Shown here in pieces: positions 33,079 through 41,825 of a DNA stretch of 56,684 nucleotides. Origin of the DNA: Pseudolabrys sp. Lineage in GTDB: Bacteria; Pseudomonadota; Alphaproteobacteria; Rhizobiales; Xanthobacteraceae. The stretch's first letter is position 1, and every line of letters starts with the position of its first letter. The notes below the pieces were generated by a model. The model ran no database searches and was not told the origin of the DNA. It saw only the letters and a list, made by a program, of their open reading frames with translations. The position numbers and the translations under genes are program-made. The DNA lies in the NCBI GenBank assembly GCA_026125895.1, contig JAHCKG010000028.1, forward strand, positions 1 to 56,684, read 5' to 3'.

Positions 33079-36066
33079 TTAGCGGGAAGTATCGGCCGTC
33101 CGCTCCACCGCGTCCAGACTCATCGCCAGCACGCGGGCAACGTGCAGAGCCTCGCGCCTCGCGCCGTCGTGAATCTGATGACGGCAGGACGTGCCGTCGG
33201 CGACGATAATGGCGTCGTCCGCCGCCTTGCGCACCGCCGGCAGCAGCGACAGTTCGCCCATCGCGAGCGACACATCGATGGTGTCGGCCTTGTAGCCGAA
33301 CGACCCCGCCATGCCGCAGCAGCTCGACTCGATGGTCTCGACCTTCAGCTCCGGCACCGCGCGCAGCACGCTTTCTACCGCGCCCATCGCGGCAAAGGCT
33401 TTCTGGTGGCAATGACCGTGCAACAGGGCCTGCTGCGGCATCGCCCTGAACGGGAATTTGACGCCGGCCTTGATCTCGCGCGCCAGGAATTCCTCGAACA
33501 GCATGGCCTGGCCTGCGACCTCGGCGACGCCCTCGCCTTTCAACAGCGCCGGCATCTCGTCGCGGAACGTGTAAAGGCAACTCGGCTCCAGCCCGATGAC
33601 CGGCACGCCACGCCGCGCCAACGGCGCAATGGCGTCGAGCGTGCGCTGCATCTCGCGGCGCGCCTCCTCGACCTTGCCGACCGACAGGAACGTGCGGCCG
33701 CAGCACAACGGCCGCGAATCGTCGTCGACCGGCCGCGCCGCGTGGACGTGATAGCCGCCGGCCTTGAGCACGGCGACGGCGGCCTCGAGATTCTCGCGTT
33801 CGAAATAGCGGTTGAAGGTGTCGGCGAACAGCACGACCTCGCGATGCGCCGCCGGTCGCTCGGCCGTTGCCGCGACGCCGCCGCTGTGATCGCGGTAGAT
33901 GTCGCGCCGCCATGCCGGCAAGCTGCGCCGCGTCGAAAAGCCGGCGACCATTTCCGACAGCCGTTTCAGCAATGAACTCTTGTCGCGCAGATTGAACAGT
34001 GCCGGGAAGCGCGCGGCGAAGGGCGCATAGCGCGGCAGATAACCGACCAGCCGATCGTGCAGCGACAGGCCGTGCTTCTTGGCCCGCGCGGCCTGCACCT
34101 CGATCTTCATGCGCGCCATATCGACGCCGGTCGGGCATTCGCGGCGGCACGCCTTGCACGACACGCACAGCGACAAGGTCTCGGCCATCTCGTCCGAAGT
34201 CAGCGCATCGGGTCCCAACTGGCCGGACATCGCCAGCCGCAGCGTATTGGCGCGCCCGCGCGTCACGTCGCGTTCGTCGCGGGTGACGCGATAGGACGGG
34301 CACATGGCGCCGCCGGCGAGCTTGCGGCAGGCGCCGTTGTTGTTGCACATCTCGATGGCGCCCTGGAAACCGCCGCCCGATCCCGGATAGGCCGACCAGT
34401 CGAGTTCGGTCTTCACCTCAATGCCGCGATAACCCGGCTTGTACCGGAACAGCGAGCGATCATCGAACTTCGACGGCCGCACCACCTTGCCCGGATTGTA
34501 CAGGCCGTCCGGATCGAAGCGGTCCTTCACCTCCTCGAAGGCGCGCGCCAGCTTCGAACCGAACATCGGCTCGTTGAATTCTGAACGCACCAGGCCGTCG
34601 CCATGCTCGCCGGAATGCGAGCCCTTGTATTCACGGACCATGGCGAACGCCTCTTCGGCGATCGCGCGCATGGCATGGACATCCTTCTCCAGCCGGAGAT
34701 TGAGCACCGGCCGCACATGCAGGCAGCCGGAGCCGGCATGCGCGTACCAGGTGTCGCGCGTGCCGTGCTTCTCGAAGATCGTCGTGAGCCGCGACGTGTA
34801 GTCGGCGAGATGCTCGAGCGGCACCGCGCAATCCTCGACGAAGGACACCGGTTTGCCCTGCTCCTTCATCGACATCATGATGTTGAGGCCGGACGTGCGC
34901 ACCTCGGTGATCGCCGCCTGCAGCGCCGGATCGAGCACCTCGACGACGCCGCCCCACTTGGCGCCGCTCTTCGACCAGTCGAAGCCGAGATCGCCGATCA
35001 ATTCCTGAAGCTGACGCAAGAGACGCAAATTGGCGTCCTGATCGGTCTCGCCGAACTCGACCAGCAGGATCGCTTCCGGCAGGCCGCGCACGAACGCATC
35101 GAGCGTCGGCTTGAAGATCGGAATGGCGCCGGCGAGCTCCAGCATGGTGCGATCGACCAGCTCGACCGCGATCGGTTTGAGCTTGACGATGTGCTGCGCG
35201 CAATTCATCGCCTCGTAGAACGAGCCGAAATGCACGGCGCCGACGGCTCTCCGGCCGAGCAGCGGCGACAGCTTGAGTTCAATGCGCGTCGAGAAGCCGA
35301 GCGTGCCCTCGGAGCCGACCAGAATATGGGCGAGGTTGACGTCGTTGCCGCCCTTATAGGAGCCCGGCACCAGCGCATCGAGATTGTAGCCGCCGACGCG
35401 GCGCTGAACTTTCGGAAAGCGCGCGGCAATCTCGCTTGCCTCGCGCGCGCCGATGGCGATGAGGTCCTGCGCCAGCGGCCGCAGCGCCGGCGGCACGTCA
35501 TCAGCGTTGCCGCCGATCGGCCCGAAATGCGCGCGCGAGCCATCGGCGAGTATGGCGTCGATGGTGATGACATTGTCGCGCATCGTGCCGTATTTGAGCG
35601 AGCGGCCGCCGCAGGAGTTGTTGCCGGCCATGCCGCCGATGGTGGCGCGCGAGGCCGTCGAGATATCGACCGGAAACCACAGGCCATGCGGCTTGAGCTG
35701 CCGGTTGAGATCGTCGAGCACGATGCCCGGCTCGACGGCGCAGCGCTGCCGCGCCACGTCGAGATCGACGATACGGTTAAGATATTTCGAGCAATCGACG
35801 ACCAGCGATGGGCCCACCGTCTGCCCGCACTGCGAGGTGCCGCCGCCGCGCGCCAGAACGGTAACGCCTTCCGACCGGGAAATGCCTATCGCGCGTTCGG
35901 CTTCCTCTATCGTGCGCGGGACGACCACGCCGACCGGGGTGATCTGATAATGCGAGGCGTCGGTCGCGTAACGGCCGCGGGTAAAGGCGTCGAAACGAAC
36001 GTCGCCCTTCAGTTCTGCCTTCAAACGCCTTTCGAGGCCGGGGTGGATCGCCGCCAAATTGCCCAT
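33079..36066 (-). CDS. FAD-linked oxidase fused to Fe-S cluster protein (D-2-hydroxyacid dehydrogenase, YdiJ-like)
   Basis: A 995-residue fusion. Residues about 25-560 are an FAD-binding oxidase of the GlcD/D-lactate dehydrogenase type (PFAM FAD_binding_4 plus C-terminal domain; SRATIGGMAGNNSCGGRSLK is the flavin loop). Two 4Fe-4S motifs follow at about 570-586 (CNNNGACRKLAGGAMCP) and 630-644 (CVSCKACRRECP). Two CCG motifs (about 789 and 916) match the GlpC/GlcF type electron-transfer domain. YdiJ of E. coli, of the same layout and length, oxidises D-2-hydroxyglutarate. The start at 36066 is chosen over 36150. It is divergent from serine-glyoxylate aminotransferase. Confidence 0.9.
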   Translation of the reverse strand: MGNLAAIHPGLERRLKAELKGDVRFDAFTRGRYATDASHYQITPVGVVVPRTIEEAERAIGISRSEGVTVLARGGGTSQCGQTVGPSLVVDCSKYLNRIVDLDVARQRCAVEPGIVLDDLNRQLKPHGLWFPVDISTASRATIGGMAGNNSCGGRSLKYGTMRDNVITIDAILADGSRAHFGPIGGNADDVPPALRPLAQDLIAIGAREASEIAARFPKVQRRVGGYNLDALVPGSYKGGNDVNLAHILVGSEGTLGFSTRIELKLSPLLGRRAVGAVHFGSFYEAMNCAQHIVKLKPIAVELVDRTMLELAGAIPIFKPTLDAFVRGLPEAILLVEFGETDQDANLRLLRQLQELIGDLGFDWSKSGAKWGGVVEVLDPALQAAITEVRTSGLNIMMSMKEQGKPVSFVEDCAVPLEHLADYTSRLTTIFEKHGTRDTWYAHAGSGCLHVRPVLNLRLEKDVHAMRAIAEEAFAMVREYKGSHSGEHGDGLVRSEFNEPMFGSKLARAFEEVKDRFDPDGLYNPGKVVRPSKFDDRSLFRYKPGYRGIEVKTELDWSAYPGSGGGFQGAIEMCNNNGACRKLAGGAMCPSYRVTRDERDVTRGRANTLRLAMSGQLGPDALTSDEMAETLSLCVSCKACRRECPTGVDMARMKIEVQAARAKKHGLSLHDRLVGYLPRYAPFAARFPALFNLRDKSSLLKRLSEMVAGFSTRRSLPAWRRDIYRDHSGGVAATAERPAAHREVVLFADTFNRYFERENLEAAVAVLKAGGYHVHAARPVDDDSRPLCCGRTFLSVGKVEEARREMQRTLDAIAPLARRGVPVIGLEPSCLYTFRDEMPALLKGEGVAEVAGQAMLFEEFLAREIKAGVKFPFRAMPQQALLHGHCHQKAFAAMGAVESVLRAVPELKVETIESSCCGMAGSFGYKADTIDVSLAMGELSLLPAVRKAADDAIIVADGTSCRHQIHDGARREALHVARVLAMSLDAVERTADTSR

Positions 36067-36236
36067 CCGTCTAGGTTTACGTCGATTATTGCATGAGCCG
36101 ATTGCGGGAATCCGCTTGACCGGAATGTGACATCCGGTGTTCAAGGCCACAAGCGCCGCTCCCTTTACCGGGTCGCGGCGCCGTGGTCCAAACCCACAAC
36201 ACGAACCTTATTAGCCGTTCCAGGAGCGGATTTCCT

Positions 36237-37445
36237 ATGGCTCAGAATTCCTCGCGTCAGGTCGGGCGTCATTTCCTTCACATCCCCGGCCCGACGCCGG
36301 TTCCGGACCGCATCTTGCGGGCGATGGACACGCCGATCATCGACCACCGCGGTCCCGAATTCGCCAAGCTGGCGAAGCGGTGCCTCGACGGCATCAAGAC
36401 CATTTTCAAGACCACCAATCCGGTCATCATCTACACCGCGACCGGCACCGGCGCCTGGGAGGGCGCGCTGACCAACACGCTGTCGGCCGGCGACAAGGTG
36501 CTGATGGTCGAGACCGGCCAGTTCGGCACGCTCTGGAAGAAGATGGCCGACAAGCTCGGCCTCAAGAGCGAACTTCTCGCCACCGACTGGCGCACCGGCG
36601 TCGATCCGAAGGCGATCGAGAAGCGCCTCGGCGAAGACAAGGCGCACGAGATCAAGGCGGTCTGCGTGCTGCACAACGAAACCTCGACCGGCGCGCTGTC
36701 GCCGATCGCCGAGATCCGCAAGGCCATCGACGCGGCCAAGCATCCAGCGCTGCTGATGGTCGACACCATCTCGTCGCTGGCCTCGGCCGACTATCGCCAT
36801 GACGAATGGGGCGTCGACGTCACCGTTGGCGGCGCGCAGAAGGGCCTGATGCTGCCGCCCGGCATGTCGTTCAACGCCGTCAGCAACAAGGCGCTGGAAG
36901 CCAACAAGACGTCGAAACTGCCGAAGTCGTTCCTCGACTGGCAGGACATGCTCAACATGAACAAGTCCGGCTACTTCCCCTACACGCCGGCGACGCTCAT
37001 GCTGTTCGGCCTCGATGTCGGCATCGAGATGCTGCACGAGGAAGGCCTCGACAACGTGTTCGCGCGCCACGACCGCCTCGCCGAGGCGACGCGCCGCGCC
37101 GTCAAGCACTGGGGCCTCGAGATCCTGGTGAAGGACTCCAAGTACTACTCGCCGACCGTCACCGCCGTGCTGCTGCCGGAAGGCTTCAACGCCGACCAGT
37201 TCCGCGCCATGGCGCTGGAGACCTTCAACATCTCCTATGGCGCCAGCTTCGGTCCCTTCGCCGGCCGCTACTTCCGCATCGGCCATCTCGGGGACGTCAA
37301 CGACGCCATGATGCTGGGCTGCCTCGGCGTTACCGAAGTGGCGCTGCAGATGTTCGGCGTGCCGATCAAGACCGGCGGCGTGCAGGCGGCGATGGATTAC
37401 CTCGTCACCGCGCATGGCGGCAAGACGAAGCAGGCGGCGGAGTAA
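36237..37445 (+). CDS. Serine--glyoxylate aminotransferase (class V)
   Basis: A 402-residue class V aminotransferase. The N-terminus HFLHIPGPTPVPDRILRAMD and the cofactor lysine K202 in VGGAQKGLMLPPG are typical of SgaA/AGT1 enzymes, which turn serine plus glyoxylate into hydroxypyruvate plus glycine. This is a step of the serine cycle and of glyoxylate recycling. The ATG at 36237 has AGGAG ten bases upstream; a longer frame from 36183 is less likely. It is divergent from a 2-hydroxyacid dehydrogenase, which could feed on related two- or three-carbon acids. It is followed by a large palindromic repeat. Confidence 0.93.
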   Translation: MAQNSSRQVGRHFLHIPGPTPVPDRILRAMDTPIIDHRGPEFAKLAKRCLDGIKTIFKTTNPVIIYTATGTGAWEGALTNTLSAGDKVLMVETGQFGTLWKKMADKLGLKSELLATDWRTGVDPKAIEKRLGEDKAHEIKAVCVLHNETSTGALSPIAEIRKAIDAAKHPALLMVDTISSLASADYRHDEWGVDVTVGGAQKGLMLPPGMSFNAVSNKALEANKTSKLPKSFLDWQDMLNMNKSGYFPYTPATLMLFGLDVGIEMLHEEGLDNVFARHDRLAEATRRAVKHWGLEILVKDSKYYSPTVTAVLLPEGFNADQFRAMALETFNISYGASFGPFAGRYFRIGHLGDVNDAMMLGCLGVTEVALQMFGVPIKTGGVQAAMDYLVTAHGGKTKQAAE

Positions 37446-37454
37446 GGTTCTTGC

Positions 37455-37584
37455 TTCCCTCTCCCCGTTCTTACGGGGAGAGGGTGGCGAACGAAGTGAG
37501 CCGGGTGAGGGGCGGCGAAAGCCCCTCACCCGGCTTTCTCATTTCACTCGAAAGCCGACCTCTCCCCGCTATGCGGGGAGAGGT
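37455..37584. repeat. Palindromic repeat cluster of three hairpins (CTCTCCCCG family)
   Basis: Hairpins at 37457-37484 (CCCTCTCCCCG/CGGGGAGAGGG), 37499-37535 (a perfect 15-bp stem, AGCCGGGTGAGGGGC) and 37558-37584 (ACCTCTCCCCGC/GCGGGGAGAGGT). The family differs from the CCAG/CTGG repeats. The stop codon of the convergent alpha/beta hydrolase is at 37569-37571, inside the loop region of the third hairpin. Confidence 0.85.
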
Positions 37585-38393
37585 GAAGAAGAAGCCCACC
37601 CATTATTCGCCAGCACGTGCGCCGTGAAGTCGGCGACCGCGGCGAGCGTCGCCTCCGGCGCTTCGCGCTGCGGTGAATGCTTGGTCCCTCGCAGCAGCGC
37701 CACTTCGACCGGGCAATAGCACTCACGCTCGGCGACTTCGATCTGCTGCACGGTGCCGTACTGATCGTCCTCGCCCTGCACGATCAGGATCGGCACGCGG
37801 ATGTAGGCGAGTTGCTCGGTGATGTCCCACTTGCGGAAATCCGGATCGAGCCAGGCATCGTTCCAGCCGCGGAAGGCGTTGTCCGGATCCTTGTGCCAGC
37901 GCGCCAGCTTCTGCTTGAGGTCGGTGGTCTCGTAAGCCTGCTTCGCCTCGGCTATCGAAGCGATGCTGACATCCTCGACGAAAAAATGCGGCGCCATCAG
38001 GATGAGGCCGCCGAGCCGATGGTCCTGGTGCGAGCCGGCATAGATCGCCGCGATCGAGGCGCCATCCGAGTGGCCGAACAGGATGTGATGCTTGACGCCG
38101 ATTGTCTCGAGCAGCTTCGGCAGCACGTCGCGCGCCTCAATGTGCATATAGGTCAGCGGCCGCGGCCGCGTGACGGGCGAGGACTGACCATAGCCGGCGC
38201 GCGAATAAACGAACACGCCGCAGCCGGTCGCCTGTTGCACCTTGTCCGGAAAATCGCCCCACAGGCCGACGCAGCCGAGCCCCTCGTGCAGCATGACAAT
38301 AGTCGGTGCCTGATCCGGCCGCGGGCCGATCATGCGGTATTCGAGCGAATGGCCGGCGATGGAGAGGAAGCCGGAGTCGGATAATCTTGCCAT
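37569..38393 (-). CDS. Alpha/beta hydrolase
   Basis: A 274-residue hydrolase. The nucleophile is the serine in FGHSDGAS, the acid lies in VQGEDDQYG and the histidine in RGTKHSPQREAP. The N-terminal oxyanion region LHEGLGCVGLWG is of the type seen in ester, lactone or C-C hydrolases. The last eight residues (ASSSPLPA) are encoded by a palindromic repeat, so the stop codon lies in that repeat. A neighbouring acyl-CoA synthetase precedes it on the same strand, separated by another palindromic repeat. The ATG at 38393 is preferred; 38402 would add three residues. Confidence 0.88.
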   Translation of the reverse strand: MARLSDSGFLSIAGHSLEYRMIGPRPDQAPTIVMLHEGLGCVGLWGDFPDKVQQATGCGVFVYSRAGYGQSSPVTRPRPLTYMHIEARDVLPKLLETIGVKHHILFGHSDGASIAAIYAGSHQDHRLGGLILMAPHFFVEDVSIASIAEAKQAYETTDLKQKLARWHKDPDNAFRGWNDAWLDPDFRKWDITEQLAYIRVPILIVQGEDDQYGTVQQIEVAERECYCPVEVALLRGTKHSPQREAPEATLAAVADFTAHVLANNGWASSSPLPA

Positions 38394-38409
38394 GGGTATC
38401 AACCTTGAT

Positions 38410-38522
38410 CCGTCACCCTGAGGTGCGCGCCTTCAGGCGCGCCTCGAAGGGCGACGGCCCGCGATTCATTGCCCGTCGATCCTTCGAGGCCCGCGCTCCG
38501 CGCGGGCACCTCAGGATGACGG
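38410..38522. repeat. Long-stem palindromic repeat (CCTGAGGTGC/GCACCTCAGG family), copy 1
   Basis: CCGTCACCCTGAGGTGC (38410-38426) pairs with GCACCTCAGGATGACGG (38506-38522). Inside are two smaller hairpins and a GCCTCGAAGG/CCTTCGAGGC stem. A shorter relative lies at 52085-52134. Confidence 0.85.
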
Positions 38523-38541
38523 AGTTAGGCCTTGCGCCGCC

Positions 38542-40143
38542 TCAGGCGGATTGCTCCTCCGCCCTCAACTTGAACCTCTGAATCTTCCCCGTCGCCGTTT
38601 TCGGCAGATCGGCGCGGAACTCGATCCAGCGCGGATATTTGTACGGCGCCAGCTTCTGCTTGACGTGCTCCTGCAGCGCCACGACCAGGGCGTCGCTGGC
38701 CTTGCCGGCGTCCTTGAGCACGACGAAGGCGCGCGGCTTGATCAGCTTCTGCTCGTCATGCCAGCCGACCACCGCCGCCTCCAGCACGTCCGGGTGCGAC
38801 GACAACGCCGCCTCGACCTCGAAGGGCGAGACATAGATGCCCGACACTTTGAGCATGTCGTCGGCGCGGCCGCAGCAGATGAAATAGCCGTCCTCGTCCT
38901 CGATGTATTTGTCGCCGGACTTGGTCCAGTCGCCCTGAAAGGTGGCGCGCGACTTCTCGCGGTTGGCCCAGTACATCACGGCCGATGTCGGCCCGCGCGA
39001 ATACATCTCGCCGATCTCGCCCTTCTTCACCGGCTGGCCGTTCTCGCCGACCAGCTTGATCTCGTAGCCCGGCACCGGCTTGCCGGTCGTGCCGTACTTC
39101 GTCGCACCGGGTCGGTTGGTGAGGAAGATGTGCAGCATCTCGGTGGTGCCGAGGCCGTCATAGATCGGCACGCCGTAGCGCTCGTCCCATTTGCGCGCGA
39201 TCTCCTCCGGCAGCGCTTCGCCGGCCGAGATGCAGCGCCGCAATTTCACCTCGGACTTCTGCGGCGCCTTCGGATTGTTGAGAAACGCGGCGTAGAAGGT
39301 CGGCACCGCAAAAAACATGGTGATCGGGTGCTGGCGCAGCAGCGCTGCGACGCCATCCGGCGTCGGCCGTTCCGGATTGAGCACAACGGTGGCGCCGACG
39401 CTGAGCGGAAAGGTCATGGCGTTGCCGAGACCGTAGGCGAAGAACAGTTTCGCCACCGAATGCACGACGTCGCTCTCCTGCAAGCCGGCGACCGGCGTGC
39501 CGTAGAGATCGGCGGTGAGCTTGAGCGAGCCGTGCACATGCACGGCACCTTTCGGCTTGCCGGTCGAACCCGAGGTGTAGAGCCAGAACGCCATGTCGTC
39601 GGCGACAGTCGGCGCGGTATAGTCCTCGACATCTTCAGCACCGATCAGGTCCTCGAACAGCCGGTAACCGTGCGGGTTCGTGCCCGAGACGATGACGTGC
39701 TCGAGATCGGGGCATTGCGCGATCAGCTTTTCGAAGCGCGGAAACAGCGCCTCCGACACCACCAGCGCCCTGGCCCGGCTGTTGGTGAGCATGAACAGAT
39801 AATCGTCCTCGGTCAGCAGCGTGTTGACCGGCACGGCGATGATGCCAGCCTTGAGGCAGCCGAGAAACGCGGTCGGCCAGTCGACGGTATCGGTGAGCGC
39901 CAGCAGCACCCGCTCCTCGCGGCGGATGCCGAGGCCACGCAGCGCCGCGCCGAAGCGGTTCACGCGGTCGGCCAGCTCGCCGTAGGTGCAGGCGCCGCGA
40001 GGATCGATGAAGGCGGGTTTGTTGGCGCGGCCTGCGTCGAGATTGAGCCGCAGCACGTCGGCGGCGAAATTGTAGCTCTGTGGGCTGAAGCCCACCGCCG
40101 GATCCGCAGCCGTTTCCGCCGCGATTTTCTCCGCGACCTGCAT
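38542..40143 (-). CDS. Benzoate-CoA ligase-like acyl-CoA synthetase
   Basis: A 533-residue AMP-forming ligase. The phosphate loop is YTSGSTGKPKGAVH (about residues 190-203). Later come the DGLGTTEMLHIFLTNRPG pocket segment and the catalytic lysine in KTATGKIQRFKLR. HSVAKLFFAYGLGNAMTFP and TTEMLHIFL are characteristic of the benzoate/4-hydroxybenzoate-CoA ligase group (BadA/HbaA). It probably activates an aromatic acid. No ring-reduction or box-pathway genes are in the window. The start at 40143 gives family length. It is divergent from a MetE-core gene. Confidence 0.9.
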   Translation of the reverse strand: MQVAEKIAAETAADPAVGFSPQSYNFAADVLRLNLDAGRANKPAFIDPRGACTYGELADRVNRFGAALRGLGIRREERVLLALTDTVDWPTAFLGCLKAGIIAVPVNTLLTEDDYLFMLTNSRARALVVSEALFPRFEKLIAQCPDLEHVIVSGTNPHGYRLFEDLIGAEDVEDYTAPTVADDMAFWLYTSGSTGKPKGAVHVHGSLKLTADLYGTPVAGLQESDVVHSVAKLFFAYGLGNAMTFPLSVGATVVLNPERPTPDGVAALLRQHPITMFFAVPTFYAAFLNNPKAPQKSEVKLRRCISAGEALPEEIARKWDERYGVPIYDGLGTTEMLHIFLTNRPGATKYGTTGKPVPGYEIKLVGENGQPVKKGEIGEMYSRGPTSAVMYWANREKSRATFQGDWTKSGDKYIEDEDGYFICCGRADDMLKVSGIYVSPFEVEAALSSHPDVLEAAVVGWHDEQKLIKPRAFVVLKDAGKASDALVVALQEHVKQKLAPYKYPRWIEFRADLPKTATGKIQRFKLRAEEQSA

Positions 40144-40244
40144 CTTGTTTTCCTCCCGAAGTATTCGGGTATTATGCAGAAATTGGCGCAAACTGCCTAG
40201 CGCAGCATAATTCCAGAATGGGCGCCTTCGGGGAGAGAGACCAT

Positions 40245-41408
40245 ATGATTTCGAGCCGCGACCGCATCCTCACCACGCATGTCGGCTCGCTGCCGCGCAA
40301 CGACAAATTGTCCGACCTGCTGGTGCGCCAGGAACAGGGCCAGCCCTTCGACGCGGCCGAAATGGCGGCCGAGCTCGACAAGGCCGTAACCCATGTCGTC
40401 GGCAAGCAGGCCGAGGCCGGCATCGATATCGGCAATGACGGCGAGCAGCAGCGCGTCGGTTTCCAGACCTATGTGCCGCAGCGCATGTCGGGCTTTGCCG
40501 GCGTGTCGAACCGGCGGCGCGGCAAGGAGTTCGAGGATTTTCCGGAGCTGGTCGCGAGTCTGGTGCGGCGCTTCCCGCACACCTCGAAACAGCAGAACGC
40601 GCCGGAGTGCCAAAGCGAGCTGAAGTATCTCGACGTCAAACCGATCAATGACGAACTGGCGCGCTTCAAGCGCATCGCGTCCGGCAAGTTCGCCGAGACC
40701 TTCATGACGGCGCCGTCGCCCGGCATCATCTCCTCGACCATGCTGAACGCGCATTACGACACGCACGACGCCTATCTTGCGGCGCTGGCGCGCGAGATGC
40801 GCCACGAATATCTCGCCATCCATAACGCCGGGCTGGTGCTGCAGATCGACGCGCCCGATCTCGCCATGGACCGCACCATGCTGTACCGCGATCTCGACGA
40901 CGCTCAATTCGTCAAGCGCGTCGAGGCGCATGTCGCGGCGATCAATGCCGGCATCGAGGGCATCCCGGCCGATCGCGTGCGGCTGCATGTCTGCTACGGC
41001 AACTGGGAAGGCCCGCATATCTACGACGTGCCGCTCGAAAAGATCCTGCCGGCTTTGTACCAGGCGAAAGTCGGCGCGCTGACCATCGAGTTCGCCAATC
41101 CGCGCCACGGCCATGAGTACGCGGCGTTCCGCAAGCATCCGCTGCCCCAGCACATGCTGCTGCTGCCGGGCGTGATCGAAACGACGTCGAATTTCGTCGA
41201 GCATCCGGAAGTCGTCGCCCGCCGCATCGAGGATGCGGTGGCCGCCGTGGGCGACCGCGAGCGCGTCATCGCCTCGACCGATTGTGGCTTCGGCACCTTC
41301 ACCAACCGCGAATGGGTGATCGAGCCGGCGGTGTGGCTGAAGCTGAAGGCGCTGCGTGACGGCGCCGACATTGCCTCGACCCGGCTGTGGGGCAAGAAGG
41401 TGGCGTGA
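40245..41408 (+). CDS. MetE catalytic-core (methionine synthase II) family protein
   Basis: A 387-residue stand-alone C-terminal MetE-type barrel. Zinc ligands appear in RLHVCYGNW (histidine, cysteine), LTIEFANPRHGHE (glutamate) and ASTDCGFGTF (cysteine). The N-terminal folate-binding half is absent. The sequence is not close to the other core protein in this window, so the two probably differ in substrate. Members of this family are often found beside xenobiotic or aromatic-acid genes and may be methyltransferases or C-S lyases. A GGGAGAGAG lies eight bases before the ATG. Confidence 0.88.
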   Translation: MISSRDRILTTHVGSLPRNDKLSDLLVRQEQGQPFDAAEMAAELDKAVTHVVGKQAEAGIDIGNDGEQQRVGFQTYVPQRMSGFAGVSNRRRGKEFEDFPELVASLVRRFPHTSKQQNAPECQSELKYLDVKPINDELARFKRIASGKFAETFMTAPSPGIISSTMLNAHYDTHDAYLAALAREMRHEYLAIHNAGLVLQIDAPDLAMDRTMLYRDLDDAQFVKRVEAHVAAINAGIEGIPADRVRLHVCYGNWEGPHIYDVPLEKILPALYQAKVGALTIEFANPRHGHEYAAFRKHPLPQHMLLLPGVIETTSNFVEHPEVVARRIEDAVAAVGDRERVIASTDCGFGTFTNREWVIEPAVWLKLKALRDGADIASTRLWGKKVA

Positions 41409-41416
41409 GGCTCTGC

Positions 41417-41517
41417 TGTCGTCCCGGGCGAGCGAAAGCGAGGCCCGGGACCCATAGCCACCGCGCGACCAGAATTGCGATGGCGGTGGTTATGGGTCCC
41501 CGCCTGCGCGGGGACGA
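41417..41517. repeat. Three-stem palindromic repeat, CCCATA/TATGGG type
   Basis: Hairpin GTCCCGGGC/GCCCGGGAC (41420-41450), then CCATAGCCACCGC (41451-41463) pairing with GCGGTGGTTATGG (41482-41494), then hairpin GTCCCCGCCTGCGCGGGGAC (41495-41514). It has the same plan as the CCAG/CTGG family but a different central stem; a mosaic relative is at 49357-49589. Confidence 0.85.
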
Positions 41518-41603
41518 CAAAGGCCGATTCAATTGTCAAATAGCAGACGCGATTGATCGCCCCTGTTGTTAAAGGCCCGGGACGGCCTGCCTTCCTGTCC
41601 TTG

Positions 41604-41670
41604 CCCTCGGAATGCCGAGGGAATGGAGCGCCGCGAAGAGCTGGATGGCCCGCCTTCGCGGGCCATGACG
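41604..41670. repeat. Palindromic repeat, partial copy with CTGGA half
   Basis: Hairpin CCCTCGG/CCGAGGG (41604-41621), then CTGG (41641-41644) and hairpin ATGGCCCGCCTTCGCGGGCCAT (41645-41666), TGACG. The left CCAG half is absent. Confidence 0.75.
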
Positions 41671-41825
41671 CCGAGGTATTGCTGCCGGGACGACGCGGAA
41701 TGTCGGGCGGAAAGACATTTCTGCCCGACCCTGTCGCGCCGCCGCCGGCTCGCTATAATGCCGCCCGAGCAACCGGCCACCACCTGCGCCGGCACAACAA
41801 ATACCGACCGAACGAGGAAGCCCCG

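Larger units (their letters stand above)
41409..41825. other. Repeat-rich intergenic region
   Basis: About 417 bp without a gene. It contains two palindromic repeats (41417-41517 and 41604-41670) and the promoter region of the M24 gene. Short frames here translate repeat sequence only. Confidence 0.7.
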
